NCBI GenBank assembly: GCA_963854735.1
Contig: OY978098.1
Span: forward strand, 2,554,001 to 2,618,000
DNA length: 64,000 nt
Direction of reading: 5' to 3'
From: Marvania coccoides
Lineage: Eukaryota > Chlorophyta > Trebouxiophyceae > Chlorellales > Chlorellaceae
Part shown: positions 8,280 to 18,300 of the stretch, piece by piece
How positions within the stretch are numbered: position 1 is the stretch's first letter
Layout: each line of letters starts with the position of its first letter
Program-made: the position numbers and the translations under genes
The notes under the pieces: model-generated
The model's input: only the letters and a program-made list of their open reading frames with translations
Databases searched by the model: none
What the model was told of the DNA's origin: nothing

Positions 8280-11117
8280 CTATGCCGCTCCAGCACAGAC
8301 AGCCTTCAGAACTGCAAATGTCTTGCCCGTTCCAAGCAGAGCAGTATCCGTGACGGCCAGCTTTCCCCTGTTTTGGAAGGTGAATTCAACACTGTTTGCG
8401 GCGGTGTTTAGGTCCATCTTGAGCAGCACAATTCCGAAGGCGACCGAGGGGTAGCGCAAATCGAAGAGTCCGCTGATTGCAACGCCCGAAGAGCACTTGA
8501 TTGACTCATACTTGTAGCCGTCGATCGCCCAGAAAGGAGGCGACGCTCCCGTTTGAGATGAGGTGTCGTTTACGATGAATGACTTTTCAACTAGCTTAAC
8601 GGTGCCGAAGCCCTGCATGAATTGAACAAAGTACGGATATAATCAATCAAGGCGTTTGCAAACTTTGTTTTAAGCCCCAGAACGCGTGCCGTGCCACGAG
8701 GCGTCGAAATAAATCAATTGAAGGGTTTTCCCCCGTGGAAACTTACTGGTTCACCCTTTTCGCCAGGAGTTCCTTGAATGCCTTGCTCTCCCTTTTCGCC
8801 CTTTTCGCCAGTCGCACCCACAATGCCCTGCGCATGAGAATCAAAGCATAAGAAAAACACAATATAAGCTTATGAAATATAAGTTTGCGGTCCCCAATTC
8901 CAACGAAAAAATCAAAATAGCCAATAAATGCGAAATACCTGGCTTCCCGTCGCCCCCTTTGCCCCAGCCGGTCCCGTTGGCCTGAAATGTTAGGGCAGAA
9001 TTAGGTGTGTTCATGGTTCGTTCAACTGCCATATGAAAAAACTGCCAATAATGTTGTGAAGAAATGTCCAATATACATGTATATATATATGCATGTATGC
9101 TTTTCCAGCTGTTTGAGAGCATCAATAGTCGTAAATATATTTCCTACCCCGTGGGTCCCTGAACAAAACGAAAGGAAAGAAACAACGAGTTTAGTCTGAG
9201 CTTCGGCATGGAATGAGCGGCATGATAGGTTTAAAGGTTGAATGCTATTGGGAAACGACTTCGATTTTCACTCACAGTAACCCCATCAAAACCCGGATCT
9301 CCCTGAATTAAACAATTAAGATAATACGCATGAAAATTTAACCGAAAGGATGCAAAAACACTGCTGAGGAAAATTGCCAGATATTGAATGGAGTAATAAT
9401 GAGCATGGAGAAAGCATAATAAGTTTATATTGGTCTTGCCTGTGGCCCAGCCGGCCCAATTGGCCCTATTGGTCCTCCAGCGGGTCCCTGCGAGAGAAGA
9501 GGAGGGTAATTCGTTGCTTTAGAATGTGTTGGGACGAGAGTTTAAACATTTCTATTTCTCAATACGAGGAACGCACGGTTGGGCCGGGAGGACCCATTAA
9601 ACCTTGGATTCCTTGCGGTCCCTATATACAAAGAGAATAAAATAGAGAACGAATGGTGAGAAGGTGTTGTGGCGTTGGAAAAAATTTGCTTTGAGAAGCA
9701 GCTTGGCCGCATTCTGCAAAAAATCTTGCTGCGATTCTAGAAAAATAACCAGTTGAAGTCACATTCTTCAAGGGTAAGCGAGAGCGGCGAGGAAGTGGGT
9801 TGCACATCTTTTTTCAAGCCACAGTTCGCGTCGCCAGATTTAAACTAACACACTTGTTATTTTCAGGCAAACTCACCGGGGGTCCTTCTGGTCCTTCCGC
9901 GCCCTGAAAATGAAAAAATGAAGGGGTGCGAAGTGACAATTAATTTGACGAAGTCATAAAACCTGAGGAAGAAAGCCAATAATGTCTGGCGCAGTGCTGC
10001 TATCTGGCGCAGTTTCCTTTGATCCGATCCTTTGAACACGCTTCATCCCGTTTTCTCTCTCAAACCAATACTGGAGATTAGCAAAAATGCTCGCAAGAAA
10101 ATTGGACCACAAAACGTATACGCTTCTCCTCTATCCCTCCCCTTATCTTACAGGCGTTCCATCCCAGCCGTCGTAGCCAATTTCACCTTCAATCAAGCAA
10201 ATTTAAATCGAGGAATCCGATTAGTTTCGCCGTGACCGGAATGTTTCGACAGGCGATATGGAAAGGATCAAGAAAAAAATATCACAGTAAAAATGATGAC
10301 TTTCTTGACAGGCGGCGCCAGTGCTCCGTCTTTTTCTTTGAAATAGAGAATAATCGTCTTCTTTAGACATGTTCACACCTTGAGGACCTTGTAAACCCTG
10401 CGGTCCAACCGCCCCGGGGTCCCCTTTACCGCCTGAGAGGAATGAAAAAAGAGAAAATTGGTCTTCTCCGCCAATTTCATTTATTAAAAGCATTGTTAAT
10501 TGTTAACAAGAAAACTAGCTACCCTTGGCTCCAGTGATGCCGGTGGCCCCGTGGGCTCTGCTTAATTGAAAAGAATAAAGAGGGGAAGGTGAGGTAACGT
10601 TGCTTTCAGCCTCCGAGGCAGAGTCTGTCTGCTGTTAGCATTGGAAATCTTTTTCGTTGAGTGGCGCACCCTGTTGCTCCCTTTGCCCCGACGTTTCCAG
10701 TCTGCACCAAATAACGACGAAATGTTTATTTTCTGTAATATCCATTCTATGAGACGGTAGCGGGCAGTGAATTCATGTGCGGTGAATGTATGCAGAATTT
10801 AGTTTAGGCAGTTTGTTTCGCCTTTGGGCGACTACAAACGATTCAAATTGGTTTATTACCTTTCCGATTGGCCCGCGCGCTCCTGTTGGCCCTTTGACAT
10901 TTTTGCACGCTGCTGGGCAGACGGCAGCGGCCTGCAGTCGACGTTGACTACCTAAAGAAACGTCGTATTCAATGCTGTCGGTAATCGCATCGTCGAGGTG
11001 AAGAAGCGCATCTCGTTCGGTGTGGAAGCTTTGTGCCGCTTCCACCATCCACGCCCCCGCCAGGACCAAAGTCACATAAAGCGTGGCAAATAGCTCCACG
11101 CGTGTATAACCAGCCAT
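8280..11117 (-). CDS. Secreted collagen-like protein B, 13 exons
   Basis: Exons 11117-10860, 10701-10670, 10557-10523, 10432-10379, 10186-10152, 9903-9877, 9621-9577, 9487-9440, 9302-9276, 9158-9148, 8981-8939, 8827-8747 and 8612-8280 total 1029 bases (342 residues), in frame throughout. A signal peptide (LYVTLVLAGAWMVEA), an RRL motif and CPAAC precede the helix, as in gene A. Eleven small exons encode Gly-X-Y repeats with charged triplets such as GEKGEKGEQG. The final exon encodes a 111-residue tail with KCSSGVAISGLFDLR and the ending AVCAGAA, clearly homologous to gene A. Exons of 11, 48 and 54 bases recur at matching positions in gene A, and the 48-base exon again ends at a GC donor (GCAAGA). 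It is likely a matrix or surface protein made by tandem duplication. Confidence 0.88.
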
Positions 11118-11654
11118 TTTATTTATAAATTATTAACTTAGGGCTTGAGGTGCCCGAAATTTGTTAATATGCTATCGAACGAAATTAAACGATCTTGGGT
11201 TCTGGATTTTTTTTGGGTACGAATGATTTTTAGCGTTTAAGGATCTCCATCATCAAGATGTTATAGTGCGTTAAACCACTGCCTTTATGTTCAATAATGC
11301 CGAACAAAATATAATGTGTCGGTGAGATTACTGAGAGGCACACCGAAAAACAGCGCGCGCGGTACTTTATTTTACTTTGATGTTACCAACCATGGAAAAA
11401 ATGCCAAATGTTCCTAATAGCGTTGTATATATACAAGTTCTAACATTTCTCGATTTGAATTTGCACTCCCCTCATTTTCCTTCTTTCGTGGAGGCATGGA
11501 GCCCGTACACCATTGTCAATCATCTATTACCTACCCCCGATATGGTACTGTTCGACTCTTGACCTTCGCCTATTTCGTAGTAAAAAAAAAATAACATTCT
11601 CTCTTCGCTCCATTCTAAAAACTAATAATAATACTCAGTATATCAAGTACAGTA
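11118..11654. other. Intergenic, no gene seen
   Basis: Upstream region of collagen-like gene B and 3' flank of the isoleucyl-tRNA synthetase gene. AT-rich, no coding pattern. Confidence 0.5.
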
Positions 11655-14600
11655 TCATCGCGCCGCCGCCTGCAGCTGCGTCTGCTGCGCTGGGAACCCA
11701 GCCGCTTTCACTACTGGTGTGCACCGCTCGCACAGCTCAGGGTGATCTGCGTCACCCCCCACGTGATCGCTGTAGTTCCAGCACCGCCCGCACTTGTGAC
11801 CACCCGCCTTGGACACCCCAACCGTCACAGCACCGCTCACGCCCTCCACCTCGGCAGCAGTCGCCGAGTAAGGCGCTGCAGTGGCCGCCTCCGCTGAATC
11901 CACCAAAACTGCTTCGGATACGATGAAAGCATACCGCAGAGCGTCCTGGGCGTTGTCCGACGCCTGCAGCGTCTCCAGCGCAGCCCGCACAGCAGGATCT
12001 GCCACGTGCAGCAGCACCTTTGCCTCCAGCGACGCCCCCAGCGCTTTGTCCGCCCTGGCCTTCTCCAGCAGCTGGTTCACCTCGCTGCGGATGGCCAGCA
12101 CGGTGCGCCAGGTGGCCACCTCGCTGGCGGGGAGCTGCCGCCAATCCTGCGGGACCTGCACCCACCCTGATTGAAACACCGACAGCTGGGGAGCAGCGTA
12201 CGGCAGGCACTGCCATGCGTCCTCCGCCATGTGGGGCAGCAGCGGGGCGATCAAGGGCAAGATGCCCCGCAGCAGCGCGTCCAATGTGGTCTGCGCGGCC
12301 CTCCGCTCGGGGGAGGCAGCATCCCTGATGTAGAGTCGGTCTTTGGCGACGTCCAGATAAAAATTAGACAGGTCCAGCACCACAAACCGCTGCAGCGCCT
12401 GGTAGACCTTGTAAAACTGGAACGAGGCGTACGCCGCCTGGCACTCGTCCACCAGCGCCGCGAAGCGATGCAAAACGTAGCGGTCGGTGGAGGAAAGCGC
12501 AGCATACGGCACAGCATGCACAGCAGGGTCATACCCCGCCAGGTTGCCCAGCAGGAAGCGCAGCGTGAAGCGTGTCTTGCGATAGGCGTCTGCCACCTGG
12601 CTCAGGATCCTGGACCCGATCATGACGTCTGACGAGTAGTCCACCGACGCCACCCACAGCCGCAGCACGTCTGCGCCATAAGGAGGGTCTTTCTTGGCGT
12701 CTTTGCCGCCCATCATCACCACCCGTGGGTCCACCACGTTACCCACGCTCTTGCTCATCTTCGTGCCCTTGTCGTCCAGCACAAAGCCGTGGGTGAGCAC
12801 CGCCTTGTAGGGGGCAACCCCGTTGGCAGCCACGCTGGTGAGCAGCGAGCTTTGGAACCACCCGCGGTGCTGGTCGCTGCCCTCCAGGTAGAGGTCTGCG
12901 GGGTAGTTCAACGGGGCGTCTCCCGCCTCGCTGTTCTTCAGCACCCCCGCCCAGGAGGAGCCAGAGTCGAACCACACGTCCATGGTGTCCTCCCCCTTGC
13001 GCAGCTGGGGCGCCAGGTGCCGCAGCCCCTCCGGCAGCAGCTCCTCCACCGACAGCTCCCACCACGCGTCGGCGCCCAGTCTTTCCACTACGGAGGTGAC
13101 ATGGGCGATGCTCTCTTCCGTCATCAACGGGTCCCCGGAGGTGACGTCGTAAAACACGGGGATGGGCACCCCCCAGGTGCGCTGCCGTGAGATGCACCAG
13201 TCGGAGCGCCCCTCAGTCATGCTGGTGATGCGGTTCTCTCCAGACCCAGGGATCCACTGCACCCCTTTGATAGCCTCCACCGCTGCGCAGCGGAAGCCCT
13301 CCACGGACGCAAACCACTGGCTGGTGGCGCGGAAGATCGTCGGCTTCTTCGTGCGCCAGTCATAGGGGTACTTGTGCGCGTACGATTCCTCCTTTAGCAG
13401 CGCCCCCGCGGCCGCCAGCGCGTCCACCACCGCGCCGTTGCCGTCTCCCTGCACGTTGAGCCCCGCAAACGGTCCCGCCTCGTCGGTAAATCGCCCTGCG
13501 TCGTCCACAGGGGACAGCAGGGGCAGACCGTAGCGTTGCCCCACCAGGTAATCCTCCTGCCCGTGCCCTGGGGCGGTGTGCACCAGCCCAGTGCCGCTCT
13601 CCGTTGTGATATAGTCTCCGCCGACCACCACCGGCGACGCCCGATCAAACAGAGGGTGGCGGTAGGTGCAGCCCTCCAGCTCCGCGCCCTTGAGCGTGCA
13701 AATTATTTTCAACCCCACCCCCAGCTTCTCAGCCAGCTGGGCCACCAGATCGCTGCCCACCACCAGCTTGGAAGCTTTCCACCCAGCAGCCGCACTTTCT
13801 TCTGCAGCTGCGACCTCAACAACCGAGTACTCCAGGTCGCCGTTCACCGCCACCGCCAGGTTCGCGGGGATGGTCCAGGGGGTGGTGGTCCAGATCGCAA
13901 ACGCCGCACCCGACAGCGCCGCAGCCTTGGCGGAGTCGGCGGCCGCTGGCGCCCCCGCGGAGGCCTCCAGCGGCATCGCCACGTAGATGGAGCGCGAGGT
14001 GTGGCCCTCAGGGTACTCCAGCTCCGCTTCTGCGAGCGCAGTGCGGGAGGAGGGGCTCCAGTGTACCGGTTTCCTCCCGCGGTAGATGTGCCCATTCAGC
14101 ACCATCTGGCCAAACACCCGGAGTTGGGCGGCCTCGTAGGCAGGCTTCAGCGTGACGTAGGGCTCCTCCCAGTCCGCCCATACCCCGTACCGCTTAAACT
14201 GCTCCCGTTGGGCGTCCACCGTGGCCAGCGCAAACTCAGCGGCGCGCTTGCGCAGCCCCAGGGGGGTGAGTTCGCGGCGCTCGGCATCCTTCATGGACTG
14301 CAGCACCTTGAGCTCGATAGGCAGGCCGTGGCAGTCCCACCCCGGCACCAGCCGCCCCTTCCGCCCCTGCAGCAGCTCGTAGCGATTGATAAAGTCCTTG
14401 AGGATCTTGTTGAGGGCGTGGCCGATGTGGAGGTCGCCGTTGGCGTAGGGCGGGCCGTCGTGCAGCGTGAAGGGCTCGCCTGGGTTGGAGCGAGAGAGGG
14501 CCTCGTAAACTTTATTGTCGTGCCAAAATGCCTGCAGTTGGGGCTCGCGCACCACGCTGTTGGCGCGCATGTCGAAGCCGGTCTGTGGCAGGTTGATGGT

Positions 14601-14876
14601 CTTGCTGTACACGCCTGTTGGGGAAAAAAACGACAGTGAGCATTTGCGTCGGCAGAATAACCAATAATTTATTTTTTTGCACCCTAAAAAAAACACAAGG
14701 TGGTGTAAAGCTATACTAGTCTCACTTTCTTCCTTTTCTCTGGGCTTGCCCTTGCCGGCGAAGCAGCGCAGCGCCCCGCGGCGGAGCGGAGACGCAGCGG
14801 CATTACCACCGCTGGACTTGGACAGCAGCAGGGCCGGGGCGCCAAAGGCGACGCGACGGAAGGCGGCAAGAGGCAT
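11655..14876 (-). CDS. ileS: Isoleucyl-tRNA synthetase, bacterial/organellar type, 2 exons
   Basis: Exons 14876-14726 and 14614-11655 give 1036 residues. The enzyme charges tRNA-Ile with isoleucine. The class I signatures are visible: HIGH at about residue 113 (GDLHIGHALN) and KMSKS at about residue 669 (GTKMSKSVGN). The editing-domain region lies between them. The C-terminus has a zinc-binding Cys cluster (CGRCWNYSDH, then CERC) typical of bacterial-type IleRS, so this is an organellar copy. The Arg/Ser/Ala-rich first 50 residues look like a mitochondrial and/or plastid presequence. The 111-base intron has no stop in frame, so the reading frame stays open if it is retained; conservation and the GTGAGA...CAACAG borders show it is an intron. 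The frame is open upstream to 15050, so a longer N-terminus is possible. Confidence 0.95.
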   Translation of the reverse strand: MPLAAFRRVAFGAPALLLSKSSGGNAAASPLRRGALRCFAGKGKPREKEESETSIALHHLVFFLGCKKINYWLFCRRKCSLSFFSPTGVYSKTINLPQTGFDMRANSVVREPQLQAFWHDNKVYEALSRSNPGEPFTLHDGPPYANGDLHIGHALNKILKDFINRYELLQGRKGRLVPGWDCHGLPIELKVLQSMKDAERRELTPLGLRKRAAEFALATVDAQREQFKRYGVWADWEEPYVTLKPAYEAAQLRVFGQMVLNGHIYRGRKPVHWSPSSRTALAEAELEYPEGHTSRSIYVAMPLEASAGAPAAADSAKAAALSGAAFAIWTTTPWTIPANLAVAVNGDLEYSVVEVAAAEESAAAGWKASKLVVGSDLVAQLAEKLGVGLKIICTLKGAELEGCTYRHPLFDRASPVVVGGDYITTESGTGLVHTAPGHGQEDYLVGQRYGLPLLSPVDDAGRFTDEAGPFAGLNVQGDGNGAVVDALAAAGALLKEESYAHKYPYDWRTKKPTIFRATSQWFASVEGFRCAAVEAIKGVQWIPGSGENRITSMTEGRSDWCISRQRTWGVPIPVFYDVTSGDPLMTEESIAHVTSVVERLGADAWWELSVEELLPEGLRHLAPQLRKGEDTMDVWFDSGSSWAGVLKNSEAGDAPLNYPADLYLEGSDQHRGWFQSSLLTSVAANGVAPYKAVLTHGFVLDDKGTKMSKSVGNVVDPRVVMMGGKDAKKDPPYGADVLRLWVASVDYSSDVMIGSRILSQVADAYRKTRFTLRFLLGNLAGYDPAVHAVPYAALSSTDRYVLHRFAALVDECQAAYASFQFYKVYQALQRFVVLDLSNFYLDVAKDRLYIRDAASPERRAAQTTLDALLRGILPLIAPLLPHMAEDAWQCLPYAAPQLSVFQSGWVQVPQDWRQLPASEVATWRTVLAIRSEVNQLLEKARADKALGASLEAKVLLHVADPAVRAALETLQASDNAQDALRYAFIVSEAVLVDSAEAATAAPYSATAAEVEGVSGAVTVGVSKAGGHKCGRCWNYSDHVGGDADHPELCERCTPVVKAAGFPAQQTQLQAAAR

Positions 14877-15315
14877 CGTAGTCTGAATCTGATATGTGCA
14901 AGCGGAAACAAATTGAGAAACATAGCTCGCCCTTTTGACAATTGAGATGAAATGAGAGGTGCACCAGGGAGAGCCACTCACCGCAGGGCGCAATGCACTA
15001 CTGCGGGTGAAACAACATCGAGGTGTGCAAGACGTTGCACGCATCATCAATCGATTAATGGCTGTGGTGGTGAGGAGAGTCGTGGTTCAATATCTCCTCC
15101 ACAAAAAATTTCATGTGATTGAGATCCCCGCCAACAGCCTCAACCAGAATTGATTCCTGGGTATTTCTAGAAATGTCTTAAACGCAAATGCACCGCATTG
15201 GAGGAAATCGGGATAAAAGGCCCCCCAGAACAAACTTTGAAAGCACAGCACGCAGATTGCTGATGTAAAAATGCGGCAAATGCGGGAGCGTTTATATGCC
15301 AAATTTTGAAAAATC
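14877..15315. promoter_or_regulatory. Shared upstream region of divergent IleRS and pyruvate carboxylase genes
   Basis: 439 bases separate the two start codons, so both promoters must lie here or overlap the first exons. No specific element was recognised. Confidence 0.4.
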
Positions 15316-18300
15316 ATGATTCTAGCCCATCAATGGGGCGTCTCACGCCCCGGCGTGGCCACCCGATCATGCGCAGGGAGCACCCAGAAACTTGCCTTTT
15401 TCAGGCCAGTGCGGTCGCTGCGACGATCTACAGCACTTGGAGCACATAAACCCATCATCGTGGCGGAAGAACAAGCTGATCCCGAGCGTGTGGCACACAG
15501 AGCTTTACAAAATGGCTCGGTGAGAAAAACATTTCAAGTAATAAATAAATTTAACCTAAACTCTGGTCGCTGCTCAACGACATCCAACGCGAAAGAAGCC
15601 AAATTTCCAAACTATTGCAAGCGAATAATAACACCATGCATGTGTCGGTCCCTCCATTTTCAATACATTCTCTTCCGCCCCGCCTTAACTGCCTTGATTT
15701 TTTGCAGCTGGCCCACTCCTCCCTGCCTTCGCCATTCAAAAAAGTCATGGCAGCCAACCGCGGGGAGATTGCGGTGCGCATCATTCGTGCTGGCATCGAG
15801 CTAGGGCTGAAAACATTGGCGGTGTACTCACTGGCCGATCGCCTGCAGCCCCATCGCTTCAAAGCGGACGAGTCCTACCAGATTGGAACCACGGACATGG
15901 CCCCCGTGGCGTGCTATCTCGACTACAAGGGCATCGTCAGGCTGGCCAAGGAGCACGGCGCAGACGTTGTCCACCCAGGGTGAGAGAAATAACGACGTTT
16001 TTTTTTAAACATGAACCTACAAGTAATTAAACAATTATTTCTCCCTTTCTAGGTATGGCTTTTTGTCCGAAAATGCTGACTTCGCTCGCGAATGCGCCGC
16101 CAACGGCATCACGTTCGTTGGCCCACTGCCAGAAACCATCGAAGCCATGGGCGACAAGACTGCCGCGCGCACAATGGCCACTGAATGCGGCGTGCCCATT
16201 GTTCCAGGTACCGACGGCGCGCTCTCCACTGCTGCCGACGCTAAAGAGTTCGCAGCGCAGGCTGGCTACCCAGTGATGATCAAGGCGCGGTCGGGAGGGG
16301 GCGGGCGCGGCATGCGGGTGGTGCGCAAGGAGTCTGAGATGGAGGAGCTCTTTCAGCGGGCCTCCAACGAGGCGCTGCAGGCGTTTGGCGACGGGGAAAT
16401 GTTTGTGGAGAAATTTGTGGAGGACCCACGCCACATTGAGATCCAGATCCTGGCGGACAACTATGGCAACGTGGTGCACCTGTACGAGCGCGATTGCAGC
16501 GTGCAGCGGCGCCACCAAAAGGTTGTGGAGATGGCGCCCGCCCCCGAGCTGGACGACGCTATCAGGCAGCGGCTGTTTGCGGACGCGGTGAAGCTGGCCA
16601 AGCACTGCGGGTACCGCAACGCGGGCACCGTGGAGTTCATGGTGGATAAGCACGGTGAACACTTTTTTTTGGAGGTCAACCCCCGCATCCAGGTTAGCGT
16701 CGGTATCGGGGGGGGGGGGGGAGGGATATTAAGCCATCGATGCTTTATTCAAATGGTGCTGCAGTTAAATTTATTTCAAAAATAATCCACCGCGTCTCCG
16801 CCCCACTCGATTAGTAACTACTGCGCCTGCTTTTCCGTCATTATTTTCTCTACCGCAGGTGGAGCACACCGTCACCGAAGAAATCACGGGGCTGGACCTG
16901 GTGCAGGCGCAGATTCTGATCGCGGGTGGGGCTTCCCTGGCCGACCTTGGCCTGGGCTCGCAGTCCCAAGTCCCGCCGGCAGTCGGCTTCGCCATTCAGT
17001 GCCGCATCACGTCTGAAGACCCGGAGCGCAACTTCCAGCCGGACGCGGGGCGTATCTTAGCCTACCGCTCCCCCGGGGGCCCAGGGGTGCGGCTGGACGG
17101 CGCTCTGACCGCTGGAAACTCCGTTTCTCGGCACTACGACTCTCTGCTGGTGAAAGTCATCTGCAAGGCGCCCTCCTTCAGCGCCTCGGTGCAGAAGATG
17201 CAGCGCGCGCTGTACGAGTTCCACGTGCGCGGCGTGAAGACCAACATCGGCTTCCTGGAGAACGTGCTGCGGCATCCCGAGTTCCTTGCCGGCAAGGCCA
17301 CCACCACCTTCATCGATCGCAACCCCGAGCTGTTTGACCTGTCCCAAGGCTCCGGCCACTCCTCCAGGCTGATGTCCTACCTGGCAGAGATGATCGTCAA
17401 CGGCCCCAACCACCCAGGAGCTGTAGGCGCCCCTCCGGCGCGATTTGTCCCTGAACCGCCCGCCCTGCCGGCGGGGGCTGACCCCCACCTCATCCCCTCG
17501 GGGTGGAGGGACTACCTGTTGCGCCATGGGCCCGAGGGGTGGGCTAAAGCTGTGCGGAAGCACCGAGGGGTGCTGCTCACCGACACCACAATGCGGGACG
17601 CCCACCAGTCGCTCATTGGTACGTGTTACGAGAGGAGGAGAATGAATTTTTTTCGACCTTTCAATAATGCGTATTTGATAGCTTACATCAATTAGTTCAA
17701 GTTAGTTACATCAATTAGTTCAAACTAATATTTGTATACGTTTATACATTTTCATGCAGCCACCCGCATGCGCACCCACGACATGCTGAAGGCCGCCCCC
17801 GCCACATCACACGTTCTCCGCAACGCCGCTTCTTTAGAGATGTGGGGCGGCGCCACCTTTGACGTTGCGCTGCGGTTCCTGCACGAGTGCCCCTGGCGGC
17901 GGCTGGAGCAGCTGCGCGAGCAGGTGCCCAACGTCCCCTTTCAGATGCTTCTGCGTGGCGCGAACGCGGTTGGGTACACCACCTACGCCGATAACGTGGT
18001 CAACGAATTTGTGGCGGAGGCACGGCGAGCTGGGGTTGATATTTTCCGAGTGTTTGACTCGCTGAACGACCTCGACCAGCTCAAGTTTGGCATGGGTGAG
18101 TAACCTCTTTCTCAGGCGTCTAGCCTCGCGTTGTATTAAATTCACCCAGCAAAACTGATTCTACGTTATTTTTCCTCCTGAATGTATTTTTCCTCCTTAA
18201 TTCATCCTGTAATTATCACGTCAATTCTTTCTTTCTTCCTGCAGATGCTGTGCGCAGGGCGGACGGCGTCATTGAGGGCACCATTTGCTACACTGGCGAC

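Noticed and set aside
13536..14639. A 367-codon plus-strand open frame
   Set aside because: It lies antisense to the conserved isoleucyl-tRNA synthetase exon 2; GC-rich coding DNA leaves the opposite strand open. No family or ATG context supports it.
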